Positions 1-8,974 of a stretch of DNA of 64,000 nucleotides are shown here, piece by piece. Under the pieces are notes generated by a model. It had not been told where the DNA came from. It was given only the letters and a program-made list of their open reading frames with translations, and searched no databases. The stretch spans positions 193,299 through 257,298 of the forward strand of contig MLAK01000593.1 of NCBI GenBank assembly GCA_001839685.1, written 5' to 3'. The DNA is from Tritrichomonas foetus (lineage: Eukaryota; Parabasalia; Tritrichomonadida; Tritrichomonadidae). Position 1 is the first letter of the stretch. Each line of letters opens with the position of its first letter. A program made the position numbers and the translations under genes.

Positions 1-1
1 A

Positions 2-385
2 CAAGTAAATATAGCACAATCAATTAATACAATTCCATATCTTCCTCAAGTCGAAATTAATAATCAAATAACACCAAAAAATCCACTGACAAAAGAAGGA
101 ATCAATAAAAAAAGTAAACCTCAGCATTATGCGGCAACATGCCAAATACTGGAGCTTTTCCAACGAAATAACCTTCTAACCTTAGAATATGTAGCAAATT
201 ACTGTAAAGTCGATAAAAGAAGAATCTATGACATTATGAATGTTCTCGAATATTATAAAATGATAACAAAACTCCCAAAAAATGGTAATGAGGTTTATTA
301 TAAGTTCTGTTCCGAACACACAACATGCATGCCGCTCGATGTTTCATTATTATCCCAATTGAACTTAAATATTCCGGAATCCTAA
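2..385 (+). CDS. E2F-like transcription factor, C-terminal part (5' truncated by window edge)
   Basis: This reading frame is open from the first bases of the window to TAA at 383-385, giving 128 visible residues, so the gene starts outside. The segment around 205-265 encodes KRRIYDIMNVLEYYKMI, which closely matches the E2F-family winged-helix recognition helix (RRIYDITNVLEGI in animals). E2F/DP proteins bind TTSSCGC-type sites and drive cell-cycle transcription. The wing appears to follow (KLPKNGNEVYYKF) and the protein ends about 30 residues later. The tail is therefore short, with no visible marked-box or Rb-binding region. E2F rather than DP is preferred because DP proteins have RRVYDALNVL at this position. 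The family call rests on one motif and the predicted fold; dimer partner and DNA site are inference. Confidence 0.62.
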   Translation, partial: QVNIAQSINTIPYLPQVEINNQITPKNPLTKEGINKKSKPQHYAATCQILELFQRNNLLTLEYVANYCKVDKRRIYDIMNVLEYYKMITKLPKNGNEVYYKFCSEHTTCMPLDVSLLSQLNLNIPES

Positions 386-561
386 GTTAGGAATCCATCA
401 ATTTTTTTTTCGTTAAAAAGAGTTGTGAAAAAACTTGTTGTTAGAAATTTTATTTATCAATATCATCATTCTATTCATGACTTTTCCCTGATGTTTATGT
501 CGTAATATACAATAGATTCAGTGAAATGAAATCTACATCATAAAGTATACAAAATATTTTG

Positions 562-570
562 TCATTTTTT
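562..570 (+). promoter_or_regulatory. Initiator-like element of the PP2A-type gene
   Basis: The sequence TCATTTTTT lies five bases before the chosen ATG at 575. It fits the trichomonad initiator TCA(C/T)T(A/T), which in Trichomonas lies within about 20 bases of the start codon and is where transcription begins. A very short 5' UTR is inferred. Confidence 0.5.
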
Positions 571-574
571 GGCC

Positions 575-1612
575 ATGGTGAATTTAAGGTCAAAATATTA
601 CTATTTGATGGAGTTAAATCCAGACGAGATTATTGACGGCCTTACACCAGCATCATTAAAAAAGGATTTAATTAATGGAGTTCACATCAAAGAATCAGTT
701 ATCAGTACTCTTTTTCGACGATTGATGAATTTATTAATTGAGGAACCGAATGTTCTTCACTTGGAGTCTCCAATCACCGTATGTGGAGATATCCATGGCC
801 AAATACTCGACCTTTTTAAACTTTTCGATCAATCCGGCGAAAATTTCGACGAAGATCAAAATTTGCGAAATTCTTATTTATTTCTAGGCGATTACGTTGA
901 TCGCGGATATTGTTCTATCGAGACATTTGCTTTCCTTGCGCTCCTCAAAATCAAATATCCACAGAAAATGCATATCATTCGAGGAAACCACGAATACAGA
1001 CAAATCAACCAAATTTACGGCCTTTTCAACGACTGCATAACACTCTACGGACACCCAGGAACCTGGTTTTTGATAAATGACGTATTCGATTATTTGCCGA
1101 TTGCGGCGATCGTCGACAAAAAGATATTTTGCGTTCATGGCGGCCTGAGCCCAAAAATCAACTACATTGGCCAGATTTCAGCCCTCGACCGGACAAAAGA
1201 CAATGAAGGATCACCGATTGTTGATCTGACCTGGTCTGATCCAGACAGCGTGAAGCATTTCACACCAAACAGTCGTGGAAATGGTTTCCTATTTGGTCCC
1301 AAGCAAACCCTATCGTTCCTCTACAACAACAGGCTCGTTTCTCCGAGCTATTCATTTGATGGCAGAAAATCGGAAGATCCCCGTCACGGATTTATAGCAC
1401 GATCCCACCAATTGGCAAACAATGGCTACCAGTGGATGCATAATGATAACTTGGTCATTGTTTGGTCAGCACCGAATTACATGTATAAATCTGGAAATCT
1501 GGCATCAGTCATGAAAGTAACAAAAGATAGGGCTCCTGACTTTATCGTCTATAAAGAAGATGAGAGAAGCTCTTTGAAACCAGAAGATCAAATTATTTCA
1601 TATTTTGCTTGA
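575..1612 (+). CDS. Serine/threonine protein phosphatase, PP2A/PP4/PP6-type catalytic subunit
   Basis: This 345-residue metallophosphatase removes phosphate from Ser/Thr in the cytosol or nucleus. All signature motifs of the PPP family are present in order: GDIHGQ, GDYVDRG, RGNHE, HGGLSP and SAPNY. These supply the two-metal site and catalytic residues. The stretch SIETFAFLALLKIKYPQ, the LFDYLP-like segment and the short C-terminus ending SYFA resemble PP2A-class enzymes (typically ending DYFL) more than PP1 or calcineurin. The final Leu is replaced by Ala, so C-terminal methylation as in PP2A is doubtful. RGNHEY replaces the usual RGNHES. ATG at 575 was chosen because the only upstream in-frame initiator would be TTG and an initiator-like TCATTT lies just before. 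Family membership is very secure; PP2A versus PP4/PP6 is not. Confidence 0.9.
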   Translation: MVNLRSKYYYLMELNPDEIIDGLTPASLKKDLINGVHIKESVISTLFRRLMNLLIEEPNVLHLESPITVCGDIHGQILDLFKLFDQSGENFDEDQNLRNSYLFLGDYVDRGYCSIETFAFLALLKIKYPQKMHIIRGNHEYRQINQIYGLFNDCITLYGHPGTWFLINDVFDYLPIAAIVDKKIFCVHGGLSPKINYIGQISALDRTKDNEGSPIVDLTWSDPDSVKHFTPNSRGNGFLFGPKQTLSFLYNNRLVSPSYSFDGRKSEDPRHGFIARSHQLANNGYQWMHNDNLVIVWSAPNYMYKSGNLASVMKVTKDRAPDFIVYKEDERSSLKPEDQIISYFA

Positions 1613-1748
1613 TTTCCAATTATTTTTATTTATTCGGAGTTATTTTTTGTCTAAAAAGGAATGAAAAAACACAAATTTATATGAAAGATTTTTGTTTTTT
1701 TAATAGTTTACAAATATTATATATATATATATAGTTTTGTATTTTCGA

Positions 1749-4700
1749 TTACCAACGCTGGTCTGGATGTTGTTGCCATCTTCCACGGTCATTTCCTCCA
1801 CGTGGAGGCGGTGGTGGTGGCGGTCTTTGGTATCTGTCTTCTCTGTCCCAGTCACGGTCTCGTGGCCTTGTTTCCCTGTCTCTGTCTCTTGGTGGATCAC
1901 GTTCTCTGTCCCATTCACGATCGCCTTGAGGAGGAGGTGGAGGAGGGCGCCTTGCTTGGTAAGGCATTGGTGGCCTATCATCATAAGATGAATATCGCCA
2001 ATCATCTTTTCTTCTTTGGAAATCTCGTTCTGGAGGTGGTCCTCCCCTTTCCATCCTGTTGTCATTTCTGTCATTTCGATCGTTTCTGTCGCGGTCATAA
2101 GGCATTGATGCGTTCCTTGGAGTAGTTCTCCAGTCTTTTCTTGGTTGTCCCATACTAGATGGAGGAGGTGGTGGAGGAGACAGTCCGGGAGAATCTTCCC
2201 TTCTATTCATGTATGCCTGCTGCTGTGGTGGTGAAGGAGATGGTGATCGCGAATGATAACCTGGTGGAGATTCTCTTCGGTTTGGTGGTCCTCTCCTAAT
2301 GGTATTGCTGTTGTTCTGACTTTGATCAAAGTCAGAATCATCACTTCGATCGTCTCTTTGACTGTCATTATTGTGTCTTTCGCTTCTTTCCTTTCGTTTT
2401 GAACTCCTACTTGAGCTCTTGCTATGTTTGCGATGATGCCTTCCACTTTCTTCACTTGAGTCCTTGTTATGTCGTCTATGTTGATGCTTGTGGCGGTGTG
2501 ATTTCGATGATGAGCTTGACGAAGATGAATTTGTGGCTTGTGGTGAATAATCATCTCTTGAATCATAAAATGGACTGTTTTCTCGTCTCTGGAATGATGT
2601 TGTAGTTGAAAGTTGTTGTGAATGTTGATCTTGTTGTTGATTTAATCTTTCTTTTGCGGTTTTGACTTGATCGAGGAACCATTGATGATACTGTTCAATT
2701 TGATCTGGTGCCATTGAAGCAAAATGATCTTTATAGGATTCTTTGTATTCTTCCCAAGTCTGAATCTTTGGCGTTTGCTGCTGTTGTTGATTTTGCTGGT
2801 GAGAGTGTGAATCATAACCGTGATCTTGATTATGATGTTTGTTATGATGCTGGTTGTGTCCTGGTTGATCAGATTGAGGTGGAACACTTGGAGGTCTGCT
2901 TCCATGCTTTTGATAAGGTTTCTTGTGTTGTTGATAATGATCATTATTATTTTGTTTTCTTTGTTTCTGATAATGATCATCATTGTTATTAGGCTGTGTA
3001 GGCATAGGTTGTGCTTGCTGTTGCTGTTGTTGTTGTGGAGGCATTTGAAGATATGGATTATAAAGTGGTTGTTGCATATATTGTGGTTGCAAATATTGCT
3101 GCTGTAAATACTGCTGAGGTTGTTGTTGTGGAGGAGGAGGAGGTGGTGGTGGTGATTGATTTTGCCCTGGTTGAGTAATAATAATTGGTTGAGCATCCAT
3201 TAAGTGAGGATTTGCTTTATTTACATTTTGAAGTGGTCTTGAATAAGCGAAATCATCAAATTTATTTTCAATAACGTAAGGAGTTGGTTGAGCAATGCTA
3301 TTTCCTTCTTCTATTGGTGTTGGTACTGGTTGAGGTTTTAGAGGAGATGAATTTTCATTGCGAGTTGGTGTTTGCACGAAAGCAGGTTCAAGAATCTTCT
3401 TTTTTGGCTTAGAGAAACTTAATTTTGGCATGAAAAGTGGCGTTTCTGGTTTTGGATGCTTTGGAGCTTCATTTGCAGGCTTTTCTTCTTTTTGTTCAGG
3501 TTTCTTTTCAACTTTTTCCTCCTGTTGTTCAACTTTTTCTTTTGCTTCAGAATTTTCGGGTTTTGGAGCGGAAATTATCTGCGGCTTGTTACTCAAAAGA
3601 CCTCGAATGAAGCTTAATCCAAAATCAGTATCCTTTGGTTTCTTATGACTGTCAACATTTCGCTGTTCTAAAATATCTTTTGCACGAGGGCGGTTTTGTC
3701 TCGATTTCTTCATTTCTGTGTAATTATCTTCTTTTTCTTCTTTTCTAATCTTCTTTTCTGAATGTTTCTTTTCTAATTTCTTTTCTGATTCCTTTTCTTC
3801 TTTCTTGTTTGATTTCTTTTCTTCTTTCTTTACTTCTTTCTTGTCTGATTTCTTACTTTCTTTCTTGCCTTCTTTCTTATCTAATTTCTTTGTTTCTTTC
3901 TGATCGTCTTTCTTGGTTTCCTTTTTAGAAGTTTCTTTTTGAGATTTTTTAGATTCCTCCTTTCGAGAGTTCTTTGTTTCTTTCGTGTTTTCTTGTTTAT
4001 CAAGGTTTCTGTTCTTGGGTGGCCTTCCACGCCTTTTTGCCGGTTGTGCTTCAGTATCTTCATTTTTAGTATTCTTTTTATTTTCATTTTTCGCTTTTCC
4101 AGTTTCAGGTTTAGGTTGTCTTCCTCTCTTTCCTTTGGTTTCTGGTTCAACTTTGATTGCCTTGTTTAAATTAGGCTTTCTTCCTCTTCGATTTGTTTTG
4201 ACAATTACTTCTTCTTCTTCCTGCTCTTCTTCCTCTTCTTCTTCTTCTTCCTCCTCTTCTTCATAAACCTCTTCCTCTTCTTCTTCTTCATAAACTACTT
4301 CATACTCATATTCTTCGTATTCTTTTTCTTCTTCTTTTTGTTGGCTATCAGTTTCGTCATATGAGGCGGCTATTTCAACTTCTTTCTTTTTGTTTGTTGT
4401 TTTTGCCGGTTTCTTTTCTGCTGGTTCTTTCTTTTTATTTGATTTTTCTTCTTTTTCTTTTCTTTTTCGTTCAGCCTCTTCTTCTTTGAGCCTTTTCTTC
4501 TCTTCTCTCTCCTTTTGCAATTGAATTCGTTTTTCTAATTTTACGTTTTCATCGATTAATCTTTTGGCTTTATTCTTTGTAATTCTGTCGATTACATCAT
4601 CTTCAACAATTTTTCGAAGGTTCGCGAGTTCTTCTTCAGTTAGAATTTGTGGTTCGCGTGATTGATGCTTTAGGCTTGTAATATTTTCGATTATTTCGAT

Positions 4701-6431
4701 TGCAGAAGCAGTATTTTCATCTATTTGTTTTGCCTTTGCTAATTTTTCTTCAGCAGCTTTCGGATTTTTAGGAGGCCTTCCTCTTCTTTTTGGTTTAGTT
4801 TCTTCAGTCTCCTCCTTTACTTCAGTGCTTTCTTCTTTCTTAGTGTTTTCTTCTTTCTTAGTGTTTTCTTCAGTTTCTTCTACTTTTGTATTTTTACTTT
4901 CTTTTGAAAGTTCTTCCGGTTTTTCATTTTCTCTAGAATTATTTTCAGTCTGTAAGGGATTAATATCTTTTCCTTTTTCTAAGGCCTTTGGATCTTCGGT
5001 TTCTTTTACAGTTTCTTCAAAAGTCTCCTTTTGTTGAACTTTTGTAATTTCAGGATTATTTTGTTGAGTTTGAACATTTTCGTTTGCTTTTTCAATTACA
5101 TTTTCTGGTGGTTTGATTTCTTCTTTTGAAGGTGAAACGATTTGATCTTCAGTTGTCTTTAATTCCGGAATTTCCGCTTTGCTGACTTGCTTCTTGATTT
5201 GTGATAGTTTCACGGTATTGAAATGAAGTGGAGAGTCATTTGGCGCTTGATCTTTCCATACCAAGTATGATTTATTCAGTTCGCTATTTAATTCGTCAGC
5301 TGAAATATTTTCCACTTTATTTAAATCAATTATATAACTAAGTCTTAAATTGGTAAAGAATTCTAAAGTTCGTTTTGAATCAAGCTTTTGAAAAATTACT
5401 TGGTCTGTTAAATTTTCTTGATCTGATAAAAAGTTGGATATATTCTCATTCAGGAGTTCAAAGTCAGGTGGTGGAATTGATGGTGGAGTGCATGTGTACA
5501 AAATATTATATGAATCTCTTTCACCTGTAAATTCTTTTAATAGTTCAATTGATGGGGGAGGGCAGTCTCTTGGTTCACCTAACGTTGGTTTTTCGAGAGG
5601 TGAAAAATGATAAGAATTGAACATATTTAAATCTATGCCACATTTTAATTCTTTGGATGGAACATTTGAAAAGAAATTAGAAAAAGCAAAATCAATGGTT
5701 TGTTGGATATTAGTTGAATCATAAAATGGAAGTAAAAACTCAAACCATTTAATTTTAGAATTTTTGGAATTTAAATCAATTCCGAATATTTGGAATGCTT
5801 TCGCAATTGCACAAATTGTGATAACAGGTGCTTGAATATTATAGAAAAATGCTTCCTTTTCAAGGAGTCTTAAAAGCTCTCTTGACTCTCGATCAATTTC
5901 TTCTGAGATTGATTTTATCTGATTCAAAAATTCTGGCAACTTTGGAATATGCCAATGCACAATTGTTGTGATGAATCTATGAATATGATCAAATGGAGAC
6001 TTAACATCGGAAAAATCAAAAAGGTACATAATATCATTCAGAGCTTGATTAATTCCTTCAATGAAATATTTCGTTTTTTCTTCTTTTGATTCGATAAACT
6101 GGAAAATGTTGCCTTCTAAATATTGTAAAATTGGACAATCAAAATCTTTTGAAGAAATCGCATTTTCGACAAACGATACAATTTTGGGAATCGGCGTTGG
6201 AACATCGTGATATTTTAACGATAAGTTGTAGGAAGCTAGAGCTCCAAAAAGCGTGATATCGGTTCGATTGGATGTGGCTTCAATGTACGCGCGCAAATAA
6301 ATCAGCGAAGAATAAAGAATCGAATCGTAAGCGTGGCCAAGCTTTAAAGAATTTGACAAATAATCGTAAAGGACGATAATTTGCTTGAGAAAGTCTTCGT
6401 GAAATTCAAGCTGGCTTGTCCGGATGCTCAT
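1749..6431 (-). CDS. Giant low-complexity protein with N-terminal cyclin-like domain, AT-hooks and RS/RD-rich tail
   Basis: This protein of about 1560 residues starts at ATG 6431. Roughly the first 250 residues look folded and helical. The stretch from LYSSLIYLRAYIEA to ITLFGALASYNLSLKYHDVPTP resembles a cyclin box, followed by a possible second helical repeat. The rest is biased: Lys/Glu-rich coiled-coil-like stretches, several RRGRPPK AT-hook-like motifs (around 4010-4035 and 4750-4800), a long poly-Glu run near 4200-4300, Gln/Pro-rich segments, a poly-Ser/His-Arg segment and a C-terminal Arg-Asp/poly-Pro region. Cyclin box plus RS-like tail recalls cyclin L and other transcription/splicing cyclins, and AT-hooks suggest nuclear DNA contact. 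The cyclin call is by eye and moderate. The gene is convergent with the phosphatase gene, leaving 136 bases between stops. Confidence 0.6.
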   Translation of the reverse strand: MSIRTSQLEFHEDFLKQIIVLYDYLSNSLKLGHAYDSILYSSLIYLRAYIEATSNRTDITLFGALASYNLSLKYHDVPTPIPKIVSFVENAISSKDFDCPILQYLEGNIFQFIESKEEKTKYFIEGINQALNDIMYLFDFSDVKSPFDHIHRFITTIVHWHIPKLPEFLNQIKSISEEIDRESRELLRLLEKEAFFYNIQAPVITICAIAKAFQIFGIDLNSKNSKIKWFEFLLPFYDSTNIQQTIDFAFSNFFSNVPSKELKCGIDLNMFNSYHFSPLEKPTLGEPRDCPPPSIELLKEFTGERDSYNILYTCTPPSIPPPDFELLNENISNFLSDQENLTDQVIFQKLDSKRTLEFFTNLRLSYIIDLNKVENISADELNSELNKSYLVWKDQAPNDSPLHFNTVKLSQIKKQVSKAEIPELKTTEDQIVSPSKEEIKPPENVIEKANENVQTQQNNPEITKVQQKETFEETVKETEDPKALEKGKDINPLQTENNSRENEKPEELSKESKNTKVEETEENTKKEENTKKEESTEVKEETEETKPKRRGRPPKNPKAAEEKLAKAKQIDENTASAIEIIENITSLKHQSREPQILTEEELANLRKIVEDDVIDRITKNKAKRLIDENVKLEKRIQLQKEREEKKRLKEEEAERKRKEKEEKSNKKKEPAEKKPAKTTNKKKEVEIAASYDETDSQQKEEEKEYEEYEYEVVYEEEEEEEVYEEEEEEEEEEEEEQEEEEVIVKTNRRGRKPNLNKAIKVEPETKGKRGRQPKPETGKAKNENKKNTKNEDTEAQPAKRRGRPPKNRNLDKQENTKETKNSRKEESKKSQKETSKKETKKDDQKETKKLDKKEGKKESKKSDKKEVKKEEKKSNKKEEKESEKKLEKKHSEKKIRKEEKEDNYTEMKKSRQNRPRAKDILEQRNVDSHKKPKDTDFGLSFIRGLLSNKPQIISAPKPENSEAKEKVEQQEEKVEKKPEQKEEKPANEAPKHPKPETPLFMPKLSFSKPKKKILEPAFVQTPTRNENSSPLKPQPVPTPIEEGNSIAQPTPYVIENKFDDFAYSRPLQNVNKANPHLMDAQPIIITQPGQNQSPPPPPPPPQQQPQQYLQQQYLQPQYMQQPLYNPYLQMPPQQQQQQQAQPMPTQPNNNDDHYQKQRKQNNNDHYQQHKKPYQKHGSRPPSVPPQSDQPGHNQHHNKHHNQDHGYDSHSHQQNQQQQQTPKIQTWEEYKESYKDHFASMAPDQIEQYHQWFLDQVKTAKERLNQQQDQHSQQLSTTTSFQRRENSPFYDSRDDYSPQATNSSSSSSSSKSHRHKHQHRRHNKDSSEESGRHHRKHSKSSSRSSKRKERSERHNNDSQRDDRSDDSDFDQSQNNSNTIRRGPPNRRESPPGYHSRSPSPSPPQQQAYMNRREDSPGLSPPPPPPSSMGQPRKDWRTTPRNASMPYDRDRNDRNDRNDNRMERGGPPPERDFQRRKDDWRYSSYDDRPPMPYQARRPPPPPPQGDREWDRERDPPRDRDRETRPRDRDWDREDRYQRPPPPPPPRGGNDRGRWQQHPDQRW

Positions 6432-6863
6432 TTGAAAAATTCTAAAACGCAACTAATTAGAATTCTGTCAATATCTACGTCAATATTTTCACCTAAACCA
6501 TATATTCTTTCAAAATCAAAAATGAAGAAAGATTTTCTTCTTGTGAATACTCCCTCTTTTTATATACTGTGTCATACGAATAAAATAAGCATGCGGTCGA
6601 AAAATGTTTCTTTTTGATTTTCTGTTTATCATGAATTTTTTTGCATGATTAACTTATAAATACATGAGAGGTGTTTATTTTATAAACAAACTTAAAAAAT
6701 ATGATTTTACAATAGTTTGTTCATAAAATTGGAAAATAAAATTTTCTAATCAATTGTAAAAGGAAGTCCATTTATCAGAAAAAAATAGAAATATTAGAAT
6801 GATGATTAGATTATAACATTTATTCATAATAAAATTTACACGTTAGGTATATAAGTAGTGGCC
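6432..6863. other. Intergenic, AT-rich
   Basis: This gap of about 430 bases separates two minus-strand genes. It must hold the promoter of the large cyclin-like gene (right side of its ATG) and the 3' end of the UBA gene. Apart from AT-rich sequence I see no gene, repeat or RNA structure. Confidence 0.5.
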
Positions 6864-7526
6864 TTATCTTTTCAATAAAACTTCGATGAGTTGTTTTGCC
6901 ATTTCTACGTTTTTTTCACTCTTTTCGAAAGCCTGAACAGCATGGACCATACTAATTCTGTAGGTTTTTGCTAATCCTGCAATTATTTCCTTTTCATTAT
7001 CATCGAAATCGAGTGAATCAAAATTCGGATTTCCATTTTCATCCATAATTATTCCATCATCATCATCATTATTATAATTATAGAAATTATTTGCATTTTC
7101 GTGAAAGAGGATATTTAGTGCATATTCAGGCTGGAAGTTAGTCTGATTGAGTGCGTCAATGCATGCATCTTTTGGAAATCCAAGATCAGTTAAATCCATG
7201 ATGAGCCTATCTAATGGCCTATTTACATTTTCTCTAACTCTTGCATCATTTTCTTCATTCATTGCATTTTCGTGACGACTTTCAGAAATTTGTGAATTGC
7301 TTTTTGGTGGAAAAGCAAGCATGATTGTGGAATCTTGCGTAATTGGTAACACATTAAATGTTTGATCATCAGTCAACTCTCGATCATTCAAAAAAAGTGC
7401 AAATTGAATATTGGGATCCACAAATTTTTCATCTACAAGTCGCATTTTTAACAGATAAATGTTTTGGTCTTGTGAAAATTCCCCTGAAAATATTTTACCG
7501 GTCTGATCTTGCACACGAATCAACAT
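6864..7526 (-). CDS. Ubiquitin-like/UBA domain protein (Rad23/Dsk2-like adaptor)
   Basis: A 220-residue protein. Residues 1 to about 75 have the pattern of a ubiquitin-like fold (short beta strands, then LFLNDRELTDDQTFNVLPITQDSTIML, like the end of a UBL). Around residues 108-145 is a UBA domain with the MGF-type loop as LGFPKDACIDAL and the ending ALNILF. A second UBA-like helical bundle lies near the C-terminus (EIIAGLAKTYRISMVHAVQAFEKSEKNVEMAKQLIEVLL, shown here only as landmarks). UBL plus UBA proteins shuttle ubiquitinated cargo to the proteasome. It is much shorter than Rad23 and no XPC-binding domain is obvious. The linker is Asn/Asp-rich. ATG at 7526 is the first in frame. UBA is fairly certain; the shuttle role is inferred. 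Confidence 0.65.
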   Translation of the reverse strand: MLIRVQDQTGKIFSGEFSQDQNIYLLKMRLVDEKFVDPNIQFALFLNDRELTDDQTFNVLPITQDSTIMLAFPPKSNSQISESRHENAMNEENDARVRENVNRPLDRLIMDLTDLGFPKDACIDALNQTNFQPEYALNILFHENANNFYNYNNDDDDGIIMDENGNPNFDSLDFDDNEKEIIAGLAKTYRISMVHAVQAFEKSEKNVEMAKQLIEVLLKR

Positions 7527-7733
7527 TGTATCAGTAATTTATCTTGTATATGATATTGACCATAAATTCACCATAATAAGTTCACCTCCCAAATCTGAGA
7601 ATCAAGCTTCGCCTCTAATTCTCAATATTATTACAGTTCCAATAATTCAGACGATGGCCAAGATATCAATAAATAAAAATCATAACAGAGTTCTTTTTAT
7701 TTCTTTTTATTTATTTGAATAATCAAACATTGT

Positions 7734-8828
7734 TTAAATAATTCCTTCAATTTCTGGTTCATTATTTGAGTCAAGAGTATATGCATTATATTGAAACATC
7801 TTTCGAGTTCTGAAGCTTTCAATTGGTGAATTTGCAGTCCTTTTCGAAGCGACAGATTCGCTATCATTACTCCATCCATCAACATCAGGTTCTTCATCAT
7901 CATCTTCAATAGAAAATGCGTTTTTCTGTGGTGGATTTCTGTTTGATTTCACACTCGGTGGTGAGCTCCTCTTGTGGAAAGCTTCATCAATATCATCAAT
8001 GTCAATATCAGGATCAGATTCAATTACACTTGGCGGGCGAGCATTCGTTCTTTGAATGGAGGGAATCTCGCCTGATTCAGAGCCGGTGGACTTGAAAATC
8101 GGGTCATCCTGAATTTTGTTTGAGGCACGAGAAGAAAGTGAGGTATTCTCATTCATTATTGGAGAGTTTCCGTCATCAGAATCGAGAAGATTATGAGTTT
8201 GATAGCCAGTCGGCTGTCTTTGATTAGAATCATTGAGGAAATTATATAAATAATCTTTTCCTGTACTTTGGCTGATATCATCAGCAAAACTTTGGTTCGT
8301 GATTGATTCATTATTGTTTGGATAATCAATCGAAAAGTTGGGCGAATTGAATATTGGCGGTTGAGTCTTCTTCCTATTTGATTCAATATTTTCAACATAG
8401 CCTCGAATCAAAGTCCGAATTGATTCGACAAAAATTCTTTTGGCACCTTCGATGGGCTGGATAGCTTTGTCGTAGTAATTTTCATCAACCATATCTCGCA
8501 TCTCATCGAATGAGAATTCAGTAATTGTTGGCTCTTCATAAGTCTGCATTGTACTTGCTGTGATTGAATCATTTGTTGTTTGTGGTTGATTGAAATTCGC
8601 GCTTTGATCTGTTGATGGTTCGGGATTATTCTTTTTTGAATGGTGACGATGTTTATGGCTTCCACTTTCGTGATGACGGTGTTTCTTCTTGCTACTTTCG
8701 CTTCCTACCTTCATATTTTTAAACGTAAGAAATTTTGTGTTTAATAGAATTCGTTTCACAAAATTTGTGAATTTAAGGCCATATAAATATTGAAAATGAG
8801 ATTCAAATTCATATCCATTTTTACACAT
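7734..8828 (-). CDS. Hypothetical Ser/Asn-rich protein with His-Lys-rich N-terminal segment
   Basis: A 364-residue protein from ATG 8828; an internal ATG at 8714 (MKVGSESSKK) would give 326 residues. I do not recognise the family. A run of alternating His, Lys and Ser (KKKHRHHES...HKHRHHSKK) follows the second Met. Next comes a more ordered segment near residues 105-155 with FSFDEMRDMVDENYYDKAIQ and AKRIFVESIRTLIRGYVENIES, which could form helices. The remainder is disordered, acidic and Ser/Pro-rich. His/Lys tracts of this kind are common in nuclear-speckle proteins, but that is only suggestive. It lies between the UBA gene and the BspA-like gene on the same strand, with its own intergenic gaps. 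Confidence 0.6.
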   Translation of the reverse strand: MCKNGYEFESHFQYLYGLKFTNFVKRILLNTKFLTFKNMKVGSESSKKKHRHHESGSHKHRHHSKKNNPEPSTDQSANFNQPQTTNDSITASTMQTYEEPTITEFSFDEMRDMVDENYYDKAIQPIEGAKRIFVESIRTLIRGYVENIESNRKKTQPPIFNSPNFSIDYPNNNESITNQSFADDISQSTGKDYLYNFLNDSNQRQPTGYQTHNLLDSDDGNSPIMNENTSLSSRASNKIQDDPIFKSTGSESGEIPSIQRTNARPPSVIESDPDIDIDDIDEAFHKRSSPPSVKSNRNPPQKNAFSIEDDDEEPDVDGWSNDSESVASKRTANSPIESFRTRKMFQYNAYTLDSNNEPEIEGII

Positions 8829-8974
8829 GATTCAAATCAGAAACAGGAATTTAGGCTTATTTACTTTCACTAATTGAAAAGATCAAGGAAAAACAGTCCA
8901 ATAGTAAGAAATAAAATTATTTTGTGAGAAAAACATTTTATTTATAAATAAGTTTGTTTTAATTTACTATAGCT

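Noticed and set aside
1700..4266. Long open frames on both strands opposite or overlapping the large cyclin-like gene
   Set aside because: They arise from the codon-biased low-complexity sequence (Lys/Glu and Pro/Arg codons) of the real gene and have no family character.
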